This document shows, in pieces, positions 1 to 5,420 of a stretch of 6,169 nucleotides of DNA (positions are counted from its first letter, which is position 1; each line of letters starts with the position of its first letter). The notes beneath the pieces were generated by a model, which did no database searches, was not told the DNA's origin, and was given only the letters and a program-made list of their open reading frames with translations. This DNA comes from an uncultured Peptoniphilus sp. (lineage in GTDB: Bacteria > Bacillota > Clostridia > Tissierellales > Peptoniphilaceae), in assembly GCA_946999425.1 (NCBI GenBank), contig CAMQDG010000078.1, positions 1 to 6,169 of the forward strand. Direction: 5' to 3'. A program made the position numbers and the translations under genes.

Positions 1-503
1 AAAAGGGACAAAAAATAGAAAATAAAAGAGAACTTGCTCATATAGTAGGAATAGGAGCGGTAAAATTCCAAGAACTATTTAATCAAAGAATTAAAGACTA
101 TGTATTCAATTGGGACAAATCTCTTTCTTTTGAAGGAGAAACAGGACCCTATGTCCAATATACCCACGCAAGAATCTCTTCACTTTTAGAAAAGGGTAAT
201 TTTGACATTAATAAAAAAATCGATGTTTCTCTTATAAAAAGTGATGAAGAAATTGATCTTATAAGAATACTTTATAACTTCACAAAGGCAGTAATAGATG
301 CTCATGAAAAATATGAACCTTACATTGTAACAAGATATTTAATTGAACTTGCAAAAACTTTTAATAAATATTATACAAACACACAAATATTAATTGAAGA
401 TGAAAAATTAAAAGATGCAAGACTTTTCCTATGTTATGGAGTAAAAACAGTATTAAAAGAAGGTTTAAATCTACTTGGGATTAAATCGCCGGATAAAATG
501 TAA
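1..503 (+). CDS. argS: Arginyl-tRNA synthetase, C-terminal part (5' end outside window)
   Basis: Class I aminoacyl-tRNA synthetase that charges tRNA-Arg with arginine in the cytoplasm. The frame is open from base 3 to a TAA at 501-503 and gives 166 residues of a protein that is usually about 550-590 residues. Visible near the start is the very conserved ArgS block VGIGAVKFQELF (residues 15-26 of the fragment), followed by WDKSLSFEGETGPYVQYTHAR (37-57, strongly diagnostic). The rest is the helical DALR-type anticodon-binding domain, with the family-typical ending DARLFLCYGVKTVL and GLNLLGIKSPDKM. The HIGH-like and KMSK-like ATP-binding motifs must lie upstream of the window. No frameshift or stop interrupts the fragment. 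It is a housekeeping gene with its own terminator, so it is probably transcribed separately from the transporter operon downstream. The identification is firm. Confidence 0.96.
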   Translation, partial: KGQKIENKRELAHIVGIGAVKFQELFNQRIKDYVFNWDKSLSFEGETGPYVQYTHARISSLLEKGNFDINKKIDVSLIKSDEEIDLIRILYNFTKAVIDAHEKYEPYIVTRYLIELAKTFNKYYTNTQILIEDEKLKDARLFLCYGVKTVLKEGLNLLGIKSPDKM

Positions 504-528
504 AAAAAGAGCCTAAGCTCTTTTTTTT
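502..528 (+). terminator. Intrinsic terminator of argS
   Basis: The stem pairs GAGC (509-512) with GCTC (517-520) around a CTAA loop. It is extended by A-T pairs between the A-run at 502-508 and the T-run at 521-528. It starts immediately after the argS stop codon and ends in eight T residues. The GC-rich core is only 4 bp, so efficiency may be moderate. The A-run before the stem could also allow it to work on the opposite strand. Confidence 0.8.
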
Positions 529-708
529 ATGAAAAAATTTTTACAAAAAAAAGTGATAAAACAATTTCATAAAATTACTTTAGTGAATTATAGGGGTAAA
601 TGGGATGGAATCAATATTTAAAATGATTTTTAATAAATAAATGCAAAGGTTAGCATAAAAGAAATCACTTAAACGCTTTAATTAGGTATGGTATTTAAGT
701 CTTTTTGG
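529..708. other. Intergenic region upstream of the transporter operon
   Basis: About 180 very AT-rich bases with no convincing gene. I looked for a T-box (its conserved AGGGTGGNACCGCG element), other amino-acid riboswitches and terminator hairpins that could attenuate the operon, and found none. A 12-codon ATG frame at 605-640 has a weak AGGGG upstream, but its coding status is doubtful. The one distinct structure is the inverted repeat at 667-700. Confidence 0.5.
667..700. repeat. 7-bp inverted repeat just upstream of the operon promoter
   Basis: ACTTAAA (667-673) and TTTAAGT (694-700) are perfect reverse complements separated by 20 nt. The right arm ends 11 nt before the putative -10 box, so it covers the usual -35 region. 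This would suit a regulator binding two half-sites. Short AT-rich repeats of this size also arise by chance in DNA of this composition, so an operator role is only a suggestion. Confidence 0.3.
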
Positions 709-717
709 TGTTATACT
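709..717 (+). promoter_or_regulatory. Extended -10 promoter of the transporter operon
   Basis: TG (709-710), one base, then TATACT (712-717) forms an extended -10 element matching TATAAT at 5 of 6 positions. No good -35 hexamer lies 16-18 nt upstream (the sequence there is around TGGTAT), which is compatible with extended -10 dependence or with an activator. Transcription would begin near 724, leaving a leader of roughly 23 nt before the ATG at 747. Confidence 0.6.
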
Positions 718-736
718 AATGAAAATTTTAAAAAAT

Positions 737-741
737 GGAGG
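737..741 (+). promoter_or_regulatory. Ribosome binding site that sets the lipoprotein start at 747
   Basis: GGAGG at 737-741 lies 5 nt before ATG 747-749. The upstream in-frame ATG at 735 overlaps this Shine-Dalgarno sequence and has none of its own, so it should not be used. The 13-nt string from GGAGG through the ATG is repeated exactly at 5411-5423 before the membrane-protein gene. Confidence 0.85.
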
Positions 742-746
742 AAAAA

Positions 747-1916
747 ATGAAGAAGAAGCTTGCTATTTTATTAGTATTAATGACCTTACTAACAGCATGC
801 GGTTCAAGTTCTTCACAGTCTAACAAATCTGGAGGAGATACCGCATCAAAGGGAGAAACTGACAGTATTGTAATTAGAGGTATCATTCCAAAGACAGGCT
901 CTGTTGCAGTATATGGTACTTCTACAGAACAAGGAATTCAGCTTGCAATTGATGAAATCAATGCGAATGGTGGAGTTGGAGGAAAACAAATTGACTATAA
1001 GTCGGAAGACGATAGGGGAGATGCAACTGAATCAGTAACTCTTTATAGTAAATTTGTAGAAGAAGGAGCTAATGCAATCTTAGGACCTATAACTTCAAAA
1101 CCAGCTCTTGCAGTTGCTGAAAACTCAACATCGGACGGGATACCTATTTTAACACCGACAGGTACAATGACTTCTATAACTGAAAACAAGGACAATGTCT
1201 TTAGAGTTTGCTTTACAGACCCCTTACAAGGAAAAATTCTTGCAAATTTTGCAGGAAAAAATTTAAAAGCAAAGTCAGTTGCAATTTTAAACAACTCATC
1301 TGACGATTATTCAAAGGGTGTTGCGGAAGCATTTAAAGAACAAGCAAAAAGCCTTGGTTTGGAAGTTGTAGCTGAAGAAAGCTACGGAGCTCAAGATAAA
1401 GATTTTAAAGCACAACTTACAAATATAAGCTCAAAAAATCCAGATGTACTTTTGATTCCCGATTATTATGAAAATGATGTTTTAATTGCATCACAAGCAA
1501 AAAGTGTCGGCTTAAAATCAAAAATAATCGGTGGAGATGGATGGGACGGTGTTTTAAATGTAGTTGCTAAAGGAAGTGAATCCGATATTGAAGGAGTATA
1601 TTTTACAAATCACTATTCAATTGACGACAAATCTGAAAAAGTACAAAACTTTGTAAAAGCCTACAAAGAAAAATACAAACAAGATCCATCAAGTTTTTCG
1701 GCATTAGGATATGATGCAGTTTATTTATACAAAGAAGCTTTTGAAAAGGCAAAATCAATGGAATACTCAGACCTTGTAGAAGCTCTTAAATCTGCAAGTA
1801 TAGAAGGTGTTACAGGAAACATCAAATTTGGAGAAAATAACAATCCTATAAAATCAGCTGCAATTATAAAAATCACTGATGGAAAATATGCTTACGATTC
1901 AACAGTAGAACCATAA
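747..1916 (+). CDS. livJ: Branched-chain amino acid ABC transporter, substrate-binding lipoprotein (LivJ/LivK type)
   Basis: Extracellular receptor of a LIV-type importer, 389 residues from the ATG at 747. It begins with a lysine-rich lipoprotein signal peptide (MKKKLAILL...) and a lipobox LTAC at residues 15-18, so Cys18 should be lipidated and anchor the mature protein to the outer face of the membrane. A Ser/Gly/Lys linker to about residue 38 precedes a type I periplasmic-binding fold (Peripla_BP_6). By eye alignment with E. coli LivJ, likely ligand-pocket positions are Tyr56, Ser117 in GPITS, PTGT (137-140), Asp158 and an acidic residue in GGDGWDG (262-268), where LivJ has the Glu that holds the substrate amino group. 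That supports an amino-acid ligand, but not which one: Leu/Ile/Val is likely, while other amino acids or amides are possible. The first gene of the operon, it is followed by a strong hairpin before livH. The frame opens 12 nt earlier, but that longer start would spoil the signal peptide. Confidence 0.9.
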   Translation: MKKKLAILLVLMTLLTACGSSSSQSNKSGGDTASKGETDSIVIRGIIPKTGSVAVYGTSTEQGIQLAIDEINANGGVGGKQIDYKSEDDRGDATESVTLYSKFVEEGANAILGPITSKPALAVAENSTSDGIPILTPTGTMTSITENKDNVFRVCFTDPLQGKILANFAGKNLKAKSVAILNNSSDDYSKGVAEAFKEQAKSLGLEVVAEESYGAQDKDFKAQLTNISSKNPDVLLIPDYYENDVLIASQAKSVGLKSKIIGGDGWDGVLNVVAKGSESDIEGVYFTNHYSIDDKSEKVQNFVKAYKEKYKQDPSSFSALGYDAVYLYKEAFEKAKSMEYSDLVEALKSASIEGVTGNIKFGENNNPIKSAAIIKITDGKYAYDSTVEP

Positions 1917-1926
1917 GACAAATCAT

Positions 1927-1962
1927 AATAATGGCGGTTTTTTAACCGTCATTATTTTTTTT
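1927..1962 (+). terminator. Strong hairpin terminator between the binding protein and livH
   Basis: A 13-bp stem pairs 1927-1939 with 1944-1956, with a single G-T wobble (1934 with 1949) and a TTTT loop, followed by a T-run reaching 1962. It begins 10 nt after the livJ stop codon and ends just before the livH ribosome binding site. I see no good promoter between it and livH, so livHMGF probably depend on read-through. The hairpin may also protect the 3' end of the short livJ message. Confidence 0.85.
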
Positions 1963-1969
1963 AAGGAGG
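1963..1969 (+). promoter_or_regulatory. livH ribosome binding site abutting the hairpin
   Basis: AAGGAGG lies 4 nt before ATG 1974. It is a near-perfect Shine-Dalgarno sequence that starts directly after the terminator T-run, so read-through transcripts would carry a stable hairpin right next to the site where ribosomes load. Confidence 0.75.
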
Positions 1970-1973
1970 ATAA

Positions 1974-2858
1974 ATGGATTTTTTATTACAAATATTAAAC
2001 GGACTACAAATAGGCTCTGTATATTCATTAGTAGCTCTGGGATACACCATGGTTTACGGAATAGCCCTTCTTATAAACTTTGCCCATGGTGAAGTAATAA
2101 TGGTAGGTGCCTATACAGTCTCTTACACAATAGGACTTGTATTACAAGAAAGGGGTTTACCATTCTATATAGCAGTTATTCCATCAGCTATAATATGTAC
2201 AATAATTGGAATCTTAATAGAAAGGCTCGCCTATAAACCTTTAAGAAAAAGTCCTAAAATTTCAAATCTTATAACTGCAATAGGAGTTTCTCTTCTACTA
2301 CAAAATTTAGTAATGAAATTTATAGGAGCTAATGCCGTATCTCTTCCACCTATATTCAATGGAAAAATTCAAGTTGGAGGATCCCAGATATCGAGCTCTG
2401 TCATTATTACCATTATTTCAACTGTAATATTGACTGTTCTTTTGCAATTTTTTATGAAAAAGACAAAATATGGAAAGGCTATGATCGCCACATCTGAAGA
2501 CTATGGAGCAGCAGCCCTTGTGGGAATAAATGTGGATAATACTTTAACCATGACCTTTGCCATAGGATCCTTTCTTGCAGGCATAGCATCACTTTTATAC
2601 CTTGCAGCCTATCCTCAAGTTCAACCCTTAATGGGTTCAGCTTTGGGAATAAAAGCATTTACAGCTGCAGTTGTAGGGGGGATAGGACTTATTCCTGGAG
2701 CAGTTCTTGGAGGATTTTTACTGGGCATTGTTGAAACCCTAACAAAAGCCTATATATCTTCAAGTCTTGCTGACGCCATAGTATACAGTATGCTAATACT
2801 TGTTTTGATTTTTAAACCCACAGGATTACTTGGAAAAAATACTAAGGAGAAAGTATAA
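1974..2858 (+). CDS. livH: Branched-chain amino acid ABC transporter permease LivH
   Basis: One of two dissimilar inner-membrane permeases of the LIV importer, 294 residues, the normal family length. It is highly hydrophobic with about eight membrane segments. Family hallmarks in order are: NGLQIGSVYSLVALGYTMVYG (9-29), the INFAHGE motif (34-40), ERLAYKPLR (83-91), TAIGVSLLLQN (101-111), and the cytoplasmic coupling loop around YGKAMIATSEDYGAAALVGI (166-185) that docks onto the ATPases. These are followed by AFTAAVVGGIGLIPGAVLGG (228-247) and the C-terminal KPTGLLG (281-287). It should pair with LivM to form the translocation path for the substrate delivered by the lipoprotein. The TAA stop shares one base with the livM ATG (TAATG), indicating coupled translation. 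No anomalies are seen. Confidence 0.95.
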   Translation: MDFLLQILNGLQIGSVYSLVALGYTMVYGIALLINFAHGEVIMVGAYTVSYTIGLVLQERGLPFYIAVIPSAIICTIIGILIERLAYKPLRKSPKISNLITAIGVSLLLQNLVMKFIGANAVSLPPIFNGKIQVGGSQISSSVIITIISTVILTVLLQFFMKKTKYGKAMIATSEDYGAAALVGINVDNTLTMTFAIGSFLAGIASLLYLAAYPQVQPLMGSALGIKAFTAAVVGGIGLIPGAVLGGFLLGIVETLTKAYISSSLADAIVYSMLILVLIFKPTGLLGKNTKEKV

Positions 2859-3847
2859 TGACAAGACAAAAAAAAGGTATTTATGTTTTAACAATAATTT
2901 TACTTGTGATTTTATACGGACTAATAATGGGTCTTTCAAAAATAGGAATACTTAACAAATATTCCTTCACAGTTTTAAGACTTGTATGTATAAATATAAT
3001 TTTGGCAGTATCATTAAATATAACCGTTGGTAACTTAGGACAAATAACCCTAGGACATGCAGGATTTATGTCAATAGGTGCCTATACAGCGGCAATGTTT
3101 TTAAAATCTGGAATTCTAAATGGACTTGGAGGATATTTAATATCTCTTTTATTAGGAGGAAGTCTTGCTTGTTTAATAGGTATCTTAATTGGAATACCAG
3201 CACTGAGGCTAAAAGGGGACTATCTTGCCATAGTAACACTTGCTTTTGGAGAAATTATAAGAGTATTAATAGAAAACACAGAATTTTTAGGGGGAGCACA
3301 AGGCTTATCCGGAATACCAAAAATGCAAAATTTAGCAATTATTTATCTTCTAATGTGTATTTGCGTAGCCCTTATGTTTTCTATTATGACATCAAGGCAT
3401 GGAAGAGCTGTCCTTGCCATCCGTGAAGATGAAATAGCAGCTGAAAGCAGCGGAATAAACGTAACATATTATAAAACTTTCGCTTTTGCATTATCGGCCT
3501 TCTTTGCAGGAATTGCAGGAGCCATGTATGCAAGTAACATAGGAGTAATAGGAGCAAAAGTTTTTGATTACAATAAAAGTTTTGATATTCTTGTAATGGT
3601 AGTTCTTGGAGGAATGGGTTCATTTACAGGAGCCATTTTCTCATCCTTCGTACTAACGATAATACCAGAATTTTTAAGAAGCGTATCAGATTATAGAATG
3701 ATAGCCTACTCTTTGCTTTTAATATTGATGATGATATTTAGGCAAGAAGGCCTTTTAGGAAGAAAAGAATTTTCCTTAACAGGCCTTGTAAAAGCTATGG
3801 TTAATAGAAAGGAAGGTGCCAAAAATGACAGAAATCCTAAAGTGTGA
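2858..3847 (+). CDS. livM: Branched-chain amino acid ABC transporter permease LivM
   Basis: Second membrane subunit of the importer, 329 residues, partner of LivH. After a basic N-terminus (MTRQKKG) it has about eight or nine membrane segments. Diagnostic blocks are GQITLGHAGFMSIGAY (61-76), RLKGDYLAIVTLAFGEIIR (117-135) and the coupling loop SRHGRAVLAIREDEIAAESSG (179-199). They continue with VVLGGMGSFTGAI (248-260) and RQEGLLG (295-301) near the end. The ATG overlaps the livH stop by one base and is served by AAGGAG at 2844-2849, 8 nt upstream. The last 20 or so residues are charged (VNRKEGAKNDRNPKV) and probably a cytoplasmic tail. This tail is encoded by the stretch that also holds the livG ribosome binding site and first codons, so its sequence may be shaped partly by that role. 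Confidence 0.95.
   Translation: MTRQKKGIYVLTIILLVILYGLIMGLSKIGILNKYSFTVLRLVCINIILAVSLNITVGNLGQITLGHAGFMSIGAYTAAMFLKSGILNGLGGYLISLLLGGSLACLIGILIGIPALRLKGDYLAIVTLAFGEIIRVLIENTEFLGGAQGLSGIPKMQNLAIIYLLMCICVALMFSIMTSRHGRAVLAIREDEIAAESSGINVTYYKTFAFALSAFFAGIAGAMYASNIGVIGAKVFDYNKSFDILVMVVLGGMGSFTGAIFSSFVLTIIPEFLRSVSDYRMIAYSLLLILMMIFRQEGLLGRKEFSLTGLVKAMVNRKEGAKNDRNPKV
3811..3816 (+). promoter_or_regulatory. Ribosome binding site that sets the livG start at 3825
   Basis: GGAAGG lies 8 nt before ATG 3825. The frame also offers GTG at 3816-3818, but that codon overlaps this site and has no Shine-Dalgarno sequence of its own at a normal distance. The ATG is therefore preferred. Confidence 0.8.
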
Positions 3848-4625
3848 AAATGTAGGAATAACCTTTGGAGGACTAAAGGCAGTTTCCAACTTTAATATGA
3901 CAATAAATCAAGGAGAACTTTTAGGACTTATAGGACCAAATGGTGCTGGAAAAACCACAGTTTTCAACTTAATAACAGGAGTATATGCACCAACTGAAGG
4001 TCAAATCCTCCTATATCAAAAGGGAGTGGCAGGAAGCGAATCCATGGAAAAAATCAATGGAATAGCACCCCACAAACTTGTAAAAATGGGAATTGCAAGA
4101 ACATTTCAAAACATAAGACTATTCGGATACCTTTCAGTTCTTGACAATGTAAGAATAGCTTCAAACAAAGATATGCACTATGGCATAGGAGCAGGAATGT
4201 TTAGAACTAAATCCTATTGGGATGAAGAATATAAAATAAACACAAAAGCATTGGAATTTTTAAAAATATTTAATCTTGATAAATATGCAAACTTTTCAGC
4301 CAACGCTCTTCCCTATGGACAACAAAGAAAACTTGAAATAGCAAGAGCCATGGCAACAAGCCCAAAACTGCTTTTACTTGACGAACCAGCGGCCGGAATG
4401 AATCCCAGCGAAACAGAAGAACTCATGGAAACAATAAAATTAATAAGAGATAAATTTAACATAACCATATTATTAATAGAACACGATATGAATCTGGTAC
4501 TTGGAATATGCGAACGACTTATGGTTTTAAACTATGGAAGCATCCTTGCTCAAGGAAATCCCAAAGAAGTTATTAATAATAAAGATGTTATAAAGGCATA
4601 CCTTGGAACAGGAGATACAGAATGA
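3825..4625 (+). CDS. livG: Branched-chain amino acid ABC transporter ATP-binding protein LivG
   Basis: Cytoplasmic ATPase that forms a heterodimer with LivF and powers the LivH/LivM channel, 266 residues from ATG 3825. It shows the full ABC motif set: Walker A GPNGAGKT (37-44), Q-loop glutamine at 95 in ARTFQNIR, a signature in the LivG variant form LPYGQQRKLEIARA (162-175), Walker B KLLLLDEP with catalytic Glu187, and the switch histidine 220 in IEHD. The C-terminal GSILAQGNPKEV and DVIKAYLG are typical of the subfamily. It is slightly longer than the common length of about 255. The extra residues seem to lie around 60-80 (KGVAGSESMEKING), between Walker A and the Q-loop. Its start overlaps livM by 23 nt and its TGA overlaps the livF ATG by 4 nt (ATGA). 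Confidence 0.95.
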   Translation: MTEILKCENVGITFGGLKAVSNFNMTINQGELLGLIGPNGAGKTTVFNLITGVYAPTEGQILLYQKGVAGSESMEKINGIAPHKLVKMGIARTFQNIRLFGYLSVLDNVRIASNKDMHYGIGAGMFRTKSYWDEEYKINTKALEFLKIFNLDKYANFSANALPYGQQRKLEIARAMATSPKLLLLDEPAAGMNPSETEELMETIKLIRDKFNITILLIEHDMNLVLGICERLMVLNYGSILAQGNPKEVINNKDVIKAYLGTGDTE

Positions 4626-5335
4626 CAATGCTTGAAATAAAAGATTTAAATATATTTTATGGCAATATTCACGCCATCAAAGGAATATCATTAAATGTAA
4701 ATGAGGGAGAAATAGTATGCTTAATAGGTGCAAATGGAGCCGGAAAAACATCGACCCTACAAAGCATATCAGGTTTAGTTCCAATAAAAAGTGGCAAAAT
4801 TTCTTTTTTAGGAGAAAACATAACAAAAATAAAATCCAATAAAATAACAGAAATGGGAATAGCTCAAGTGCCAGAAGGAAGAAGAATTTTTACAGGCTTA
4901 AGCGTTCTTGATAACTTAAAACTTGGAGCCTTTACAATAAAAGACGGACCAGAGAATTTAAACAGAGATATAAATGCAATTTATGAAAAATTCCCAATTC
5001 TTGAAGAAAGAAAAGATCAAATGGCAGGAACGCTCTCAGGAGGAGAACAACAAATGCTCGCCATGGGAAGAGCCCTAATGAGTAGACCAAAGCTCCTTTT
5101 ATTAGATGAACCATCCATGGGGCTATCACCACTATTTGTAGAAAAAATATTTGAAGTAATAAAATTTCTTCACAAAGAAGGAACAACCATACTATTAGTA
5201 GAACAAAACGCAAACTTGGCACTGAAAATATCAGACAGATCCTATGTCCTGGAAACAGGAAAAATAATTAAAGAAGGACAAAGCAAAGAATTAATGTCAG
5301 ATCCAATAGTAAAAAAAGCATACTTAGGAGCTTAG
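4622..5335 (+). CDS. livF: Branched-chain amino acid ABC transporter ATP-binding protein LivF
   Basis: Second ATPase subunit of the importer, 237 residues, the normal LivF length. Motifs are Walker A GANGAGKT (36-43), the Q-loop region AQVPEGRRIFTGLSVLDNL (81-99) that is diagnostic for LivF, signature LSGGEQQ (138-144), and Walker B LLLLDEP with Glu163. VEQN (193-196) puts glutamine where most ABC ATPases have the switch histidine. That substitution is usual in LivF proteins and is not a defect. ATG 4622 overlaps the livG stop (ATGA) and has AGGAG 7 nt upstream (4610-4614). The alternative ATG at 4628 sits 13 nt from that site and is less likely. It is the last gene of the operon, with a terminator starting 5 nt after its TAG. 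Confidence 0.95.
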   Translation: MTMLEIKDLNIFYGNIHAIKGISLNVNEGEIVCLIGANGAGKTSTLQSISGLVPIKSGKISFLGENITKIKSNKITEMGIAQVPEGRRIFTGLSVLDNLKLGAFTIKDGPENLNRDINAIYEKFPILEERKDQMAGTLSGGEQQMLAMGRALMSRPKLLLLDEPSMGLSPLFVEKIFEVIKFLHKEGTTILLVEQNANLALKISDRSYVLETGKIIKEGQSKELMSDPIVKKAYLGA

Positions 5336-5340
5336 AAATC

Positions 5341-5370
5341 AAAACCCATGTTAAACAGCATGGGTTTTTT
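5341..5370 (+). terminator. Intrinsic terminator ending the liv operon
   Basis: AAAACCCATG (5341-5350) pairs perfectly with CATGGGTTTT (5359-5368). Two more pairs (T-G and T-A) can extend the stem inward to leave an AAAC loop. The 3' arm runs into a T-tract ending at 5370. It begins five bases after the livF stop, so it should separate the operon from the next gene. Confidence 0.9.
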
Positions 5371-5372
5371 AA

Positions 5373-5401
5373 TTGTAATAAAATTGCCAATAATTTATAA
5401 T
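5373..5401 (+). promoter_or_regulatory. Sigma-70/SigA-type promoter for the membrane-protein gene
   Basis: TTGTAA (5373-5378, 4 of 6 to TTGACA) and a perfect TATAAT (5396-5401) are separated by 17 nt, the ideal spacing. It begins just after the operon terminator. The start point would be near 5408, giving a very short leader of about 13 nt that begins at the Shine-Dalgarno sequence AAAGGAGG (5408-5415). This supports independent transcription of the downstream gene. Confidence 0.65.
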
Positions 5402-5420
5402 AAAACGAAAGGAGGAAAAA

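Noticed and set aside
533..542. AAAAATTTTT palindrome after the argS terminator
   Set aside because: A simple A/T run of this kind is expected in DNA of this composition, and it has no linked features.
605..640. 12-codon ATG frame (MESIFKMIFNK) with AGGGG 8 nt upstream, possible leader peptide
   Set aside because: It lies upstream of the best operon promoter, has a weak ribosome binding site, is not followed by alternative hairpins, and is not enriched in Leu, Ile or Val codons beyond what the AT-rich composition gives.
1043..1294. 83-codon open frame on the minus strand inside livJ
   Set aside because: It lies entirely within a well-supported gene, has no plausible start signals and no recognisable product. 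It is a composition shadow.
1898..1929. Possible promoter for livH using CATAAT at 1924-1929
   Set aside because: There is no -35 hexamer at 16-18 nt (the nearest TTCAAC is 20 nt away), and the transcript would begin inside the terminator hairpin.
3169..3623. Open frames on both strands inside livM (3169-3426 and 3384-3623)
   Set aside because: Both overlap the conserved LivM core in other frames and give low-complexity, family-less translations.
4932..5222. 96-codon minus-strand open frame inside livF
   Set aside because: It is a leucine-rich reverse shadow of the conserved LivF motifs, without a start signal.
5384..5401. TTGCCA at 5384-5389 as the -35 box for TATAAT at 5396-5401
   Set aside because: The spacer is only 6 nt. 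TTGTAA at 5373-5378 has the correct 17-nt spacing.
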